A stretch of DNA of 38,387 bases, taken from contig JBBDPC010000016.1 in assembly GCA_040876735.1 (NCBI GenBank), positions 1-38,387 on the forward strand, written 5' to 3'. Made by a program: the position numbers and the translations under genes. Source of the stretch: Natronomicrosphaera sp040876735 (GTDB lineage Bacteria; Planctomycetota; Phycisphaerae; Phycisphaerales; Phycisphaeraceae). The notes below the pieces were generated by a model, which saw only the letters and a list, made by a program, of their open reading frames with translations, did not search any database and was not told where the DNA came from. Positions 6,135 through 14,985 of the stretch are shown piece after piece (position 1 is the first letter of the stretch; the number at the start of each line of letters is the position of its first letter).

Positions 6135-8297
6135 TTACTCGCGGATCGTGCGGACGGCGTTGGCGGTGGGCAGGGCTAAGGCGCCGTGGGCACGGCTGGC
6201 GGCGACGGCGGTGTCACCTTCGCTTTCGCCCACCAGGTTGAGCAAGGCGTCGGTCTGGTCCTGATCGAGCAGGTTGCCATGGGCGATCGCCGACGTGCTG
6301 AGGCTGCCGAGCAGTTCGATCTGCACGTCGCCGGCCTTTTCCAGTGACGCGGTGGCCAGGGCCCGCTGCGCTTCGGAACTGTCCAGTTCCGCCAGCACCT
6401 GGGCGGCACCGACGACGACGCTGTCACGCGGGTCGCTCAGCGCCTGGATCAGGGCGGGCTGGCCTTCGCTGGCGTGGTAGACGGTGCTGGTGCGGGCGAT
6501 GCTGTGCAGCAGGCGGAGGGCGGTGAGGGCGATCTGCTCGCTTTCCTGCGCACCGATGGCTTCGCCGGCGAAAGTGTCGCGGATCTGTCCGATCGCCGAG
6601 CCCAGCCGTTGGGGCTGATCGGCGACGACGACGGAGGCGAACCGGGCTTCCGCGCCGAGCGACTGGTTCAACTGGGCCTGCTGGCCGGGCGTGACCACGG
6701 CGAGCACCGGCGTGGCGGCGAGCTTGTAGTCGTCGCGCGTGCGGTCGAACACCCGGCGGACGCCCTCGGTGTCCCGGGCGACCACGACCAGGTCCACGCC
6801 GGCCCGGGCTTCGATTTCGTCCCGCACATCGGTGAACGACAACCCGCCGAACGCTTCGTAACCCTGCTCGCCGACGAGGTTGAGCAACTGGTTCAGCGTC
6901 TGCTGATCGTCGGCGATCACCAGGGCATAGCGGACGTCCTGCTGCCGCACCGCCTCGGAGAGCACGGGCACGACGCGGAAGTCGCCGTCAAACGACTCGG
7001 TCGGCCGGGCGTTGGCCAGCGCTTCGGCCGCCCGGAAGCGGACGCGGCGGTCGGGGTAGGACAAGGCCCGCAGCAGCGGCTGACGCCGACGCTCGGCATC
7101 CACAAGCTGGCGGGCGCTGGCCGTGCTGGCCAGGGCCTCGATCGCGTCCAGCGCCAGGGCGGGGTCGTTGTCGTTCAGGGCCCGGTCGAGCACTTCGTGC
7201 TGTCGCACCGGCCCGGCCAGCAGGGCGTAGAATTCAGGCGGCCGACGGTCGCTGCCGTAGCTGGGGTCCGCTTCGCCGGCCGGCAGGCGGTTGGCCCGGC
7301 GAAGGTTGGCGGCGAGGTAGAGCGTCAGGGCCTGGTCGAGGTCGGGGTTGAGGTCCAGCGCGCTGCGGGCGGCCCGCATCGCCAGCACGTCGTTATGGAT
7401 CGGCCCCGGCACCGGCACGGGCACCAGCCCCGCGGTCTGCGAATATTCCCAGACGATGCCACGGTCTTCCGAAGGATCGAACGTGGGCAACTGGTCCCCG
7501 CGGGTGGCGAGGCGGTAGCGCCCTTCACCAAGCTGGAGGTAGAGGTCGGCGGCCGAGGTGTCCGGGTCGATGCCTGCTTCCTCGGCCAGGCGGTTGTAAG
7601 CCCGCTGCACCACCCGGCGCGCGTCCTCGTCCGCCTGCTCGTTCTCCAGCACCTGCTTCATGAACGGCAGCGGCTGCGGATAGCCGATGTCCGCCAGCAC
7701 CTGGGCGACCTGGATCATCACCGTCGACTCCAGCTCTGGCAGCGCCGCCGACAGCGGGTCGACCACCGGCTGGCCGATCGACACCATCGCCGAGACGATG
7801 TACGGATGCAGCCGGGCCCGGTCGCGATCCTGCAGCGCGGCCAGCAGGTGCGGCGCGGCATACTGGCCGGCGCCGGCGAGACGCTGCGTGGCGTTGCGGA
7901 AGCGGCGCCGCCCTTCACCGAGCAGGCGGATGTCTTCGCGGATGCGCTCTTCGTCACGGCTGCGCTCGATGCGGGCCGCCTGGATCCGCCGCTGCAACTC
8001 GTTGGCCGTCTCACGCACCTGCTCGACCTGCGCGATCCGGCGGAGCGTGGGCTCGTAATCGCGGTAATCGCTGGACTCGACGATGTCGAGCAGCTCCTGG
8101 TTCTCCACGTCCGCCAGCAGCGCCTGCCCGGCAGCCTCGGCCAGTTCGGGGCGGGCGATCAGGGCGTAATGGTTGAAGTCGGCCCAGAGCTCGGCCGGCT
8201 CGCGATCTTCCTGCTGTTGCGCCAGGCCCGGATTGGCCGATAGCAGGGAAAAGGTCAACAACAGAAGGGTGACGACCAACGCTTTCGCTGCCGACAT
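6135..8297 (-). CDS. Secreted HEAT-repeat protein with a receiver-like insert
   Basis: A 720-residue protein with a clear N-terminal signal peptide (hydrophobic LVVTLLLLTFSLLSANPGLAQ, cleavage likely after ALA/AQ). Most of the rest is alpha-helical repeats of HEAT/Armadillo type, for example PYIVSAMVSIGQPVVDPLSAAL, YPDRRVRFRAAEALANARP and DPRDSVVVGAAQVLAELD. Between them, roughly residues 435-560, lies a segment that alternates beta strands and helices (VRYALVIADDQQTLNQLL ... VDLVVVARDTEGV ... TPVLAVVTPG). It looks like a response-regulator receiver fold in the wrong compartment for phosphorelay. The gene probably makes a periplasmic scaffold protein. The exact role is unknown. It converges on rnpB across the shared terminator. 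Confidence 0.75.
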   Translation of the reverse strand: MSAAKALVVTLLLLTFSLLSANPGLAQQQEDREPAELWADFNHYALIARPELAEAAGQALLADVENQELLDIVESSDYRDYEPTLRRIAQVEQVRETANELQRRIQAARIERSRDEERIREDIRLLGEGRRRFRNATQRLAGAGQYAAPHLLAALQDRDRARLHPYIVSAMVSIGQPVVDPLSAALPELESTVMIQVAQVLADIGYPQPLPFMKQVLENEQADEDARRVVQRAYNRLAEEAGIDPDTSAADLYLQLGEGRYRLATRGDQLPTFDPSEDRGIVWEYSQTAGLVPVPVPGPIHNDVLAMRAARSALDLNPDLDQALTLYLAANLRRANRLPAGEADPSYGSDRRPPEFYALLAGPVRQHEVLDRALNDNDPALALDAIEALASTASARQLVDAERRRQPLLRALSYPDRRVRFRAAEALANARPTESFDGDFRVVPVLSEAVRQQDVRYALVIADDQQTLNQLLNLVGEQGYEAFGGLSFTDVRDEIEARAGVDLVVVARDTEGVRRVFDRTRDDYKLAATPVLAVVTPGQQAQLNQSLGAEARFASVVVADQPQRLGSAIGQIRDTFAGEAIGAQESEQIALTALRLLHSIARTSTVYHASEGQPALIQALSDPRDSVVVGAAQVLAELDSSEAQRALATASLEKAGDVQIELLGSLSTSAIAHGNLLDQDQTDALLNLVGESEGDTAVAASRAHGALALPTANAVRTIRE

Positions 8298-8636
8298 GGG
8301 CGGACTCCAATGAAGGATCGGCGGAACCGGAGACTAACTGGGCAATCTATCGGCGACCTCCGGCAACGTCAAGCAAGGGCGGGTGCGTGCGCGGGTTAGG
8401 TGTCGGAATTGGGGATTCGGGATTCGGGGTTCGGGAAGATTTTATAAGCCGGAGCGAAGCGCCGCGCCGGATCGCCTCCTCATTCGTCATTCGAATTTCG
8501 TCATTCGTCATTTCCGCCCCTCCTCCATTTGCCATTTGTCATTTGAATTTCCCTGATCCCGCCCTTCGTCGCTGCGCTTCTCAGGGGCGGGCGTTTTTCC
8601 TGAACCCCCAATCCCCAATCCCACGCCGCTGCCGCT
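8298..8636. repeat. Intergenic composite repeat (AATCCCC, ATTCGTC, CATTTGC units)
   Basis: The 339-base gap between divergent genes holds a mosaic at about 8395-8626. It has GGGGATTCGGGATTCGGGG at its left edge and its near complement (CCCCCAATCCCCAATCCC) at the right. In between are ATTCGTCATTCGAATTTCGTC, then CATTTGCCATTTGTCATTTG, then a CCGCCC...CTTCGTCGCTGCGCTTCTCAG core. The order resembles the element at 2576-2782. No gene or clear promoter was found inside. Confidence 0.7.
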
Positions 8637-9194
8637 ATGCTGGGCCTTGCCGTGACGCTCGACACCCTCCTGCTGATCCTCGTCATCGTCCTGCTGCTGC
8701 TGGTCAACGGCTTGGGCGTGTTGCTGACGGCCCTGCAACTGCCGGGCACCTGGCTGATCGTGCTCAGCACGTCGCTGGTCGCTTGGTGGCATTGGGAGCA
8801 GGGGCTGATCGGCCTGGCCGTGCTGCTGGCGCTGCTGCTGCTGGCCGTGCTGGGCGAGGTAATCGAATTCGTGGCCGGGGCGTGGGGGGCCCGGCGGGCG
8901 GGCTCGTCGAAGCGGGCGGCGGCGCTGGCGATCGTCGGCGGGGTGGTCGGCGGCGTGCTGGGCATGGTCTTCCTCTTCTTCATTCCGATCATCGGGGCAT
9001 TGATCGGCGCGGCGATCGGCGCCGGCGTGGGCACGGTCGCGGGCGACATGTGGGCCGGCCGGGGGTGGGACCGGGCCGCCCTGGCGGGCCGGGGGGCCGT
9101 GGCGGGCAAGTTCTGGGGCGCGCTGGGCAAGCTCGCCGTCGCGGTGGTGATGTGGCTCGTCGCCACCGCTGCGGTGCTGCTGCCGGGCATCTGA
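8637..9194 (+). CDS. DUF456 membrane protein
   Basis: A 185-residue integral membrane protein with about five hydrophobic segments. The glycine-rich middle and end (GEVIEFVAGAWGARRAGSSK, then GGVLGMVFLFFIPIIGALIG, then GAGVGTVAGDM) match DUF456. That family's glycine-zipper-like helices have unknown function. The start ATG at 8637 follows the repeat mosaic without an obvious ribosome site; a second start at residue 8 or so is possible. Confidence 0.8.
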   Translation: MLGLAVTLDTLLLILVIVLLLLVNGLGVLLTALQLPGTWLIVLSTSLVAWWHWEQGLIGLAVLLALLLLAVLGEVIEFVAGAWGARRAGSSKRAAALAIVGGVVGGVLGMVFLFFIPIIGALIGAAIGAGVGTVAGDMWAGRGWDRAALAGRGAVAGKFWGALGKLAVAVVMWLVATAAVLLPGI

Positions 9195-9633
9195 TCGACG
9201 CCACCCACCCCCTCCCCCCGGGCTGGCTCCAACGGCGGTAAGCTCCGCCCTGGAAAAACATTACGCCTTGACACGCCCCCTGCGGGGGTGTCACCGCGAA
9301 CCGGAATGGCCGTCGATTGCAACATTTTGTTCACATCAGGCTTACGATGATTCGAGGCGTTGACGAAGCTGACAGGGGGCGTCTATTGAGCCTTGAGTCG
9401 TTCGCTTTAAGCTATTAGCCAGCGACAAGCCGCACGGATGGGACATTCTGGCTGAAGGCTTAAAGCTGACTGCTCAAGGCTCGATAAAAAAAGCGCCCTC
9501 CATATAGGGGCCTCCCGTTGGCCTCATGCGCGCGCAAGCGGCGCGTTGCAATCGACGTAGAGCGGGCGATAATGCCAGAATCGGGGGCCGACGCCGTCAC
9601 CCCACCCGCCTGACCCGGTCAAGATTGGCGAGC
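9195..9633. other. Non-coding gap with a hairpin and a long imperfect inverted repeat
   Basis: About 440 bases without a convincing gene. It contains the hairpin TGACACGCCCCC-TGC-GGGGGTGTCA at 9269-9293. It also contains a 27-base imperfect inverted repeat, 9385-9411 against 9459-9485 (ATTGAGCCTTGAGTCGTTCG against its complement, about five mismatches). The arms read like 'TTAAGC / TTGAGC' short-unit repeats. An A-run follows the right arm. Their purpose is unknown. Confidence 0.6.
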
Positions 9634-11205
9634 ATGCTCAAGTTTCTCGTGTTTGACAACGGCAAGCCGGCCCCACGATGGCGGCTGCGCAACGCCTACC
9701 TCATCGGCGCCGACGGCAGTGCCATGCGCGGCGACGTCCGGTTCGAATCCGCCAGCGTCATCTGCGAAAAACGCGAGGCCGGCTCATGCGCCCTGGCCCT
9801 GCAATACCCGGTACAGGGCCTGGGCGAGATGACCATCCAGACCTGCCTGCTGCCGGAGCGCGACGAGCCTTACCTGCTCACGCTGGAACTGGCCCGGCAT
9901 CGGCTGATGACGCTCTACACCAAGCTCGAAGACTGGGGCATGTTCGACCTCGACGCCGAGCACGTGGTCACCAAGCGCACCGAAAAGAGCCGGCAACTGT
10001 TCGTCGAAGCGCTCAGCCAGCAGGGCGACAACCCCGCCGAGGCCGACCGGCTGGCGCACGAATGCCTCGCCGCCGCGCTCGACGGCAGCGAAGAGCTGGC
10101 GCTGGCGCATGCGGAGCTGCTGCTGAACCGCCGCAAGGGCAGCACCGCCGCCAACGCCCGCTGTCCGCTGGGCTGCGGCGTCGACCTTCAGCAGAGGCAG
10201 GACCTGCTCCGCGCGGGGCTGCTGGCCAACTTCGACTTCGTCCAGCTCCCCACCCCCTGGCGCGGCCTGGCGCCGGAGGAAGACAACTATCGCTGGCAGG
10301 TCATGGACAACTGGATGCAGTGGGCCAGCCGGTCGCGGCTGCCCGTCATCGCCGGCCCGCTGATCAGCTTCGACCCGGCCAACCTGCCCGACTGGCTCTA
10401 CATCTGGGAGCACGACTACGACACGGTCCGCGACCTGGTTTACGAACACGTCGAGCGCGTCGTCAAGCGGTACAAGGACCACGTCAAAGCGTGGATCGTC
10501 GTGTCCGGCCTGCACGTGAACAAGCACATGAGCTTCAACTTCGACCAGCTCATGGACCTGACGCGCATGACCACGCTCCAGGTCAAGAAGCTCGCGCCGC
10601 AGAGCAAATGCCTCGTGGAAATCCGCCAGCCGTTCGGCGAATATTACGGGGCCAATCCGCGCTCCATTCCGCCGCAGATGTACGCCGACCTGCTGGTGCA
10701 ATCCGGCATCCAGTTTGACGGGCTCGGCGTTCGGCTGCCGATGGGCCAGGCCTGCGGCGGGCAGTACACGCGCGACCTGATGCAGATCAGCGACCTGTTC
10801 GACCAGTACTCCGGCTACGGCAAGCCGGTGCACCTGACCCTCGCCGCGCCCAGCGAGCCGGTGACGTCGATGATGATCGCCCAGCCGGATTCCAACGAGC
10901 CGGCCGACGACAACGCCGGCTACTGGCGCCGGCCCTGGTCGAGCGTGGTGCAAAGCCACTGGCTGGAGGCGGTGCTTCAGATCGCGGTGAGCAAGCCGTT
11001 CGTCGAGGCGGTCGCCTGGCAGGATCTGATCGACCATCCGCACATCGACCTGCCGTTGTCGGGGCTGGTCAGCGAATCGCTGCAACCCAAGGGTTCGTTC
11101 AAACGGCTGGTCGCCTTCCGCCAGAACTTCGCCGACCAGAAGGCCGAGGTGCACGTCACTGCCGCGGTCGAGAACGATGCGGCCGAGGTGGATGAAGAGA
11201 TCTGA
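9634..11205 (+). CDS. GH10-fold protein, probably catalytically inactive
   Basis: A 523-residue protein. Residues 1-170 form an N-terminal region common in planctomycete GH10-like proteins. The rest looks like a glycoside hydrolase family 10 TIM barrel: NFDFVQLPTPWRGLAPEEDNYRW (the strand with 'n.vT.en.mKw'), LPVIAGPLISFDPANLPDWL (in place of 'vrgHtLvWh.q.P.w'), VVKRYKDHVKAWIVV, and QFDGLGVRLPM. GH10 enzymes use a glutamate in 'WDVvNE' as acid/base; here residues 287-292 read WIVVSG. They use a glutamate in 'iTELD' as nucleophile; here residues 399-405 read VHLTLAA. Both catalytic residues seem lost. The start at 9634 is preferred over upstream options because it opens the conserved MLKFLVFDNGKP. 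There is no signal peptide, so the site is probably cytoplasmic. It may be a binding or sensory relative. Confidence 0.7.
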   Translation: MLKFLVFDNGKPAPRWRLRNAYLIGADGSAMRGDVRFESASVICEKREAGSCALALQYPVQGLGEMTIQTCLLPERDEPYLLTLELARHRLMTLYTKLEDWGMFDLDAEHVVTKRTEKSRQLFVEALSQQGDNPAEADRLAHECLAAALDGSEELALAHAELLLNRRKGSTAANARCPLGCGVDLQQRQDLLRAGLLANFDFVQLPTPWRGLAPEEDNYRWQVMDNWMQWASRSRLPVIAGPLISFDPANLPDWLYIWEHDYDTVRDLVYEHVERVVKRYKDHVKAWIVVSGLHVNKHMSFNFDQLMDLTRMTTLQVKKLAPQSKCLVEIRQPFGEYYGANPRSIPPQMYADLLVQSGIQFDGLGVRLPMGQACGGQYTRDLMQISDLFDQYSGYGKPVHLTLAAPSEPVTSMMIAQPDSNEPADDNAGYWRRPWSSVVQSHWLEAVLQIAVSKPFVEAVAWQDLIDHPHIDLPLSGLVSESLQPKGSFKRLVAFRQNFADQKAEVHVTAAVENDAAEVDEEI

Positions 11206-11236
11206 TCGCCGATCCACCTTGAACCCACAAACTGAA

Positions 11237-11259
11237 GCCCACAGATTCAATCCGTGGGC
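11237..11259. terminator. Hairpin after the GH10-like gene
   Basis: GCCCACAGATT and AATCCGTGGGC form a tight stem 31 bases past the stop codon. No T-run follows. The stem is nearly the same sequence as the terminator at 32482-32510, suggesting a re-used hairpin module. Confidence 0.5.
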
Positions 11260-11292
11260 GTCTGGCGCACGCGCGGTCATATAATTCTCTTC

Positions 11293-11649
11293 ATGTCCAC
11301 GTCCCCCGACCAGCCCGACCGCCGCACCCGGTGGCGCTACACGCCTTGCCTCTGGGCGGGCCTGCTCGGTATGGCGTGGACGATGCTGGGGCTGGCCTAC
11401 TTTGTCCGCCCCGCGCCGCCGCCTGCCGCGCCGGCCGAGACGGCGTACCGGCTGCGGATCAACGAGGCGGACGCCGCCCGGCTGACGCTGTTGCCGGGCG
11501 TGGGCACGCACATCGCCGAGCACATCGTCGCCCGCCGCCGACTGCGCCCGTTCGAGCGGGCCGAGCAGTTGGAGCAGGTGCCGTGGATCGGCGAGCGGAC
11601 GCGCGCGGGCATGGAGCCGTGGATCCACTTTGATGTGTCGTCCCGCTAA
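11293..11649 (+). CDS. ComEA-like helix-hairpin-helix DNA-binding protein, membrane-anchored
   Basis: A 118-residue protein with an N-terminal membrane anchor (PCLWAGLLGMAWTMLGLAYFV), a Pro/Ala-rich linker (RPAPPPAAPAETA), and a helix-hairpin-helix pair. The pair reads RINEADAARLTLLPGVGTHIA, then ARRRLRPFERAEQLEQVPWIG. This is the ComEA/competence type: it binds double-stranded DNA outside the membrane. LPGVG and PWIGERT are the two hairpin loops. The ATG at 11293 is chosen because it gives the usual short cytoplasmic head before the anchor. Confidence 0.8.
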   Translation: MSTSPDQPDRRTRWRYTPCLWAGLLGMAWTMLGLAYFVRPAPPPAAPAETAYRLRINEADAARLTLLPGVGTHIAEHIVARRRLRPFERAEQLEQVPWIGERTRAGMEPWIHFDVSSR

Positions 11650-11768
11650 GAAGCCGGCGGCGTGAATCCGTGGCCTTCGGTTGAAGTGGTCCACAAGCAA
11701 GTATGACGAATCGCGACTGCCCATCGGCCCCGGTTCAAATTGTCGGGCCCAGCCCGTTCTGCGTTATT

Positions 11769-12637
11769 TCATGCGGCGTTTTTCGCGTCATGGCTCAACA
11801 GCCCGCCCAACAGCCCGTGCCTCTGGACAGCCCCGGTCTGCTCGGGGCCAGGCGGGGATTTGGTCGCGCGGATCGGGATGGGAGCATCGGTTTGCATGGT
11901 CAGCGGCCGGTTGCCTTTGCCTTGGTGCGGGTGGAATCGATCACAGTAGTCGACGTCGGTTTGGACGATGTGGTCGAGATGTCTCAGGCTGACGCGGAAG
12001 AAGTGATTGAGACACTCGCGTTTCAAGATGCCGATCCACGACTCGGCGAAGCCGTTGGCGAACGGGGGCCTGGAACGGCGTCTTGACGATCGCGATGGCC
12101 GCCGCCCTGAAGACACGGTCAAAGGACGCGGTGAACTTGCTGTCACGGTCGTGGATCAGGTGGGTGACCTCGATCTTCTCGACATCGCCACGTTCCGCGC
12201 CTGCTGTTTCACCCATGCCTTGTCAGGGTGGAACGTGCCCGGGAAGACGAAGACCTTCCGGCTGCCCGGATGAATGAACATCAACCCGTAAGCGACCCGC
12301 TTGCCAAGCGGTGTCCAGACGTTCTTGCAGAAGAAGTCGCAGGCCACCATCGTGTTGATGTGCATCTTGACCAAAGTTCGCACGGCGTGGTCACGCCCTT
12401 GGGGGCACGCCGATCCGGGTCAGGCAGAAACCCTTCGTCGACCAGTACCCGGCGCACGCTGCTGCGGCTGGGCGTCAGGGCCAGCTTGCGCAGTTCGCCC
12501 ACGATCCGGCGGACACCCCAACCGGCGTTCTCCCGGGCCAGGCGGAGGATCAGCTCGCGCACGGGAGCGGTCATTTTCCGACGCCGGCCGACGCGGCGGC
12601 GGTCTTGCCCGACCGGGCGCGCATTCACATCACCCAC
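11769..12637 (-). pseudogene. Decayed integrase-core (rve) transposase of an insertion sequence
   Basis: Pieces of one DDE transposase appear in order but in different frames on the minus strand. First a helix-turn-helix part, LILRLARENAGWGVRRIVGE (about 12580). Then MVACDFFCKNVWTPLGKRVAYG with the first Asp (about 12350). Then VTHLIHDRDSKFTASFDRVF with the second Asp (about 12160). Last FANGFAESWIGILKRECLNHF with the catalytic Glu (about 12060-11990), followed by the rve tail. At least three frameshifts separate them, so no active enzyme can be made. The N-terminus is also missing. It resembles the integrase-core transposases common in planctomycetes. No clear terminal inverted repeats or target duplication were found. 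Confidence 0.85.
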
Positions 12638-12769
12638 AGCCTGCCGTCTCTACCTCACAACCAACACTTTTTCTCAACCAGGTGGGCCATATGTCAGCTT
12701 TTTGGGTGCAGCGTGCTCGACGACGGTGTGGCCAACTCCAGTCGTTCCATTCGTCGCTTCGTGGGGGCG

Positions 12770-14671
12770 TCACTCGCCGGCGCGGAGCAGTGACCAGGTG
12801 TGCCACTGCTGCTGGCCGAGGTGGTGTTGTTCGTCGTTGAAGCTGGCGATGCCGGTCTGCCGCCACCACTGGCCGGTGAAGGTGGCCTCGCGGTAGCCTG
12901 CGATGGACATGGCGCCGTTGTCGACACGGAAAAAGGGCGTGTCGTCGCTGGTGCCGGTGTAGTTGTAATTGTGGACGCCCAGCACTTCGGTGCGTCCGCC
13001 GTCGATGGCGGTGACCTTGGTGCTGACGGCTTCGGTCTTCAGGCCGAGGATCCACTGCTGGCCGCCGCGGTTGTCGGTGCCGAGGCTTCGGCCTTCGGTG
13101 TTCCAGTGTCGAAGCCAGGCCGTGGAGCCGGGCTGCTGGTGGAGGCGTCCGACGGCGTTGCTGACAAAGACGGTTGCGCCGGGGCCGACGGTGGTTCGCC
13201 CATCCATGCCGCGCAGGATGACGGTGCGGTTGGCGGAGCGGATATCGACGCCGAAGCCGGCAGCGCCGAAGACGTGCAGGTATTGGAGGGTGAGCACCTG
13301 CGGGCCGTCAGGCTCGTCTTCGATGACGAAGCGTGGCGGGTTGTTGGGGTCGTCGTTGGCGTTGATGATGCGTGCGAAACCGAAGCCGATGAGCCGCTCG
13401 ACGGAGCCGTGGACGCGTACGTCGCCGCTCATGAGGTACCAGTTCGGGTCCCCGCGCTTTCCGCCGAGGAAGTAGACGGTGGATGCGCCGATGGAGGCGG
13501 CATGGTCGATGGCGTCCTGGAACGCCTGTGTGTCATCGTCGTCGTTGCCCGAGCGTGCGCCGAAGTCGTCGACGCAGACCCACTGTTCCGCAGCGGCGGG
13601 AAAGGGCAGGTCGGGTTCGGGTTCGGGGGTCATCAGCAGGCCGTGCGCGGGGCTGGCGTCACCGAGCGTGATGGCGGGGTGAGAGATGTACTCGTCGACG
13701 TCGGCATCCTCAACATGACCGGCCGGCGCGTCCGAGGCGATTGCGCGGGCATAGCCGGCGGTCTGGAGGCGCGCGGCGTAGAGGTGGCCGTCGGCGAGTT
13801 GGATGGCGGGGCCATCGGCGCCGTCGCTGGCCTGGAACTGGGAGTCGATGATGGTGAGCACGCCGCCCGCGCTGTCGATGGCCATAGGGGCGCCATCCAC
13901 GTGCAATGCTTCGACGGCCATGCTCTGGCCGCGGTGGCGCAGGCCCACGGTGCGGGCGCGGCGGACGGTGACCCGCGAGAGGGTCTGCATGTTCAGCAGA
14001 TGATCCGTGCTGATGCCGGTGGCGAACCCTTCAATCTCGACGTCCTGAATGAGCAGCGGTCCGTTCTGGTCGACGAAACCCAGGTCAAGACCGATCGCCC
14101 CGTTGCCGCGGATGACGACGTGGCGCATCTCGCCAGTGTTATTGGAGTAGAAACGGATCCCGATCGCGCCAGCGTTGTCGCCGGTGTCGACGGTGAGGTT
14201 GACGATCATGCGATCGAAGAAGTCGGCGTTCATGCCCGCGCCGTCGGGGCGCGACATGGCGCGGATGGCGGCCCGCGGCTGATCAGGGTTCTGGAAGCCT
14301 TCCGCGCCGTCGTCGAGGCGGATGATCGTCTCATCCCGGCTCTGACCGAACAGCCAAGGCCCGACCGCCCAGCCCTCGGTCTGGTCCGCACGCAGACCGG
14401 AATGGCGGAAGACCAACTGCTCGGTGATGCGGTACGTTCCCTTGGGCAGGTAGACGAAACGCGTATAAGGACCATCCTGCGAGACCTCGATCGCCCGCTG
14501 GAGCGCCGCGGTGTCGTCGGCGACGCCGTCGCCGACAGCGCCGAACTCGGTCTTGACATTGATCATGGCCCGCGGGTCGTCCGGAAAGGCGATCTCCTCG
14601 GCCCCGGCGGTGGCGTGGATGCACAGTGTCATCATCATCAGCCCTGACAAAAGAAGAATCTGGTGGTACAT
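12770..14671 (-). CDS. Secreted protein with two pectate-lyase-3-type beta-helix domains
   Basis: A 633-residue protein. The signal peptide is ILLLSGLMMMTLCIHATAGAEE. Two copies of the Pectate_lyase_3 opening motif are present: INVKTEFGAVGDGVADDTAAL near residue 40 and CVDDFGARSGNDDDDTQAFQDAI about halfway. Each begins a right-handed beta-helix with many V/I-x-G turns. These folds act on or bind polysaccharides; no specific lyase residues can be assigned. The ATG at 14671 is chosen because GGAAGG stands seven bases upstream and a signal peptide follows. Upstream in-frame codons belong to a dead hydroxypyruvate isomerase gene. That means the ribosome site is made of the dead gene's Met-Glu-Gly-Asp codons. 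Confidence 0.8.
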   Translation of the reverse strand: MYHQILLLSGLMMMTLCIHATAGAEEIAFPDDPRAMINVKTEFGAVGDGVADDTAALQRAIEVSQDGPYTRFVYLPKGTYRITEQLVFRHSGLRADQTEGWAVGPWLFGQSRDETIIRLDDGAEGFQNPDQPRAAIRAMSRPDGAGMNADFFDRMIVNLTVDTGDNAGAIGIRFYSNNTGEMRHVVIRGNGAIGLDLGFVDQNGPLLIQDVEIEGFATGISTDHLLNMQTLSRVTVRRARTVGLRHRGQSMAVEALHVDGAPMAIDSAGGVLTIIDSQFQASDGADGPAIQLADGHLYAARLQTAGYARAIASDAPAGHVEDADVDEYISHPAITLGDASPAHGLLMTPEPEPDLPFPAAAEQWVCVDDFGARSGNDDDDTQAFQDAIDHAASIGASTVYFLGGKRGDPNWYLMSGDVRVHGSVERLIGFGFARIINANDDPNNPPRFVIEDEPDGPQVLTLQYLHVFGAAGFGVDIRSANRTVILRGMDGRTTVGPGATVFVSNAVGRLHQQPGSTAWLRHWNTEGRSLGTDNRGGQQWILGLKTEAVSTKVTAIDGGRTEVLGVHNYNYTGTSDDTPFFRVDNGAMSIAGYREATFTGQWWRQTGIASFNDEQHHLGQQQWHTWSLLRAGE

Positions 14672-14985
14672 GATGTCGCCTTCCATGATCTGCATGTGGT
14701 AAATGTCGTAGAGCAGTTTGACACGCGGTCTATCAACCTTCCTGCACAGGCGCACGCCCCAGTTTGTGTGGTCGCACGGGTAGCCGGGTGGTCGACGCGG
14801 CTGTTGAGTAGTTCGACGTTGAGGTTGATGCCGTGACGTTCGGCGTAGGGTACGGCGCGTTCGAGGCCGGCGGCGCAGACCTCGACCGCCTCCGCGTCGC
14901 TCTGGCCGGGCTCTCGGAACAGCGTGGCCAGATCCACACCGTCACCAAGAAAGCTGGGGTAGCAGAACGATTGGCGGATGGGCAT
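14672..14985 (-). pseudogene. Hydroxypyruvate isomerase remnant (deleted, frameshifted, truncated)
   Basis: From an ATG at 14985 the frame reads MPIRQSFCYPSF, the usual start of hydroxypyruvate isomerase-like sugar isomerases. It then jumps to the middle of the family sequence (AGLERAVPYAERHGINLNVE, then LLNSRVDHP), missing about 75 residues including the expected glycine-rich active-site part. After DHP one base is missing. In the next frame the family sequence resumes: GYPCDHTNWGVRLCRKV, then RVKLLYDIYHMQIMEGDI. There it ends, and the next codon is the start of the pectate-lyase-type gene. Three separate lesions show a non-functional gene. The identity rests on four well-ordered motifs. Confidence 0.85.

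Noticed and set aside
9784..11724. A 646-codon minus-strand open frame opposite the GH10-like gene
   Set aside because: Its translation is Arg/Gly/Val/His/Gln-rich without any motif, while the plus strand gives a coherent fold. Long antisense frames are common in GC-rich DNA.
12800..14647. A 615-codon plus-strand open frame opposite the pectate-lyase-type gene, and a similar 589-codon one at 6474-8243
   Set aside because: Both mirror convincing genes with signal peptides and repeats on the other strand and show only low-complexity Asp/Val/Gly or Arg/Gln sequence.
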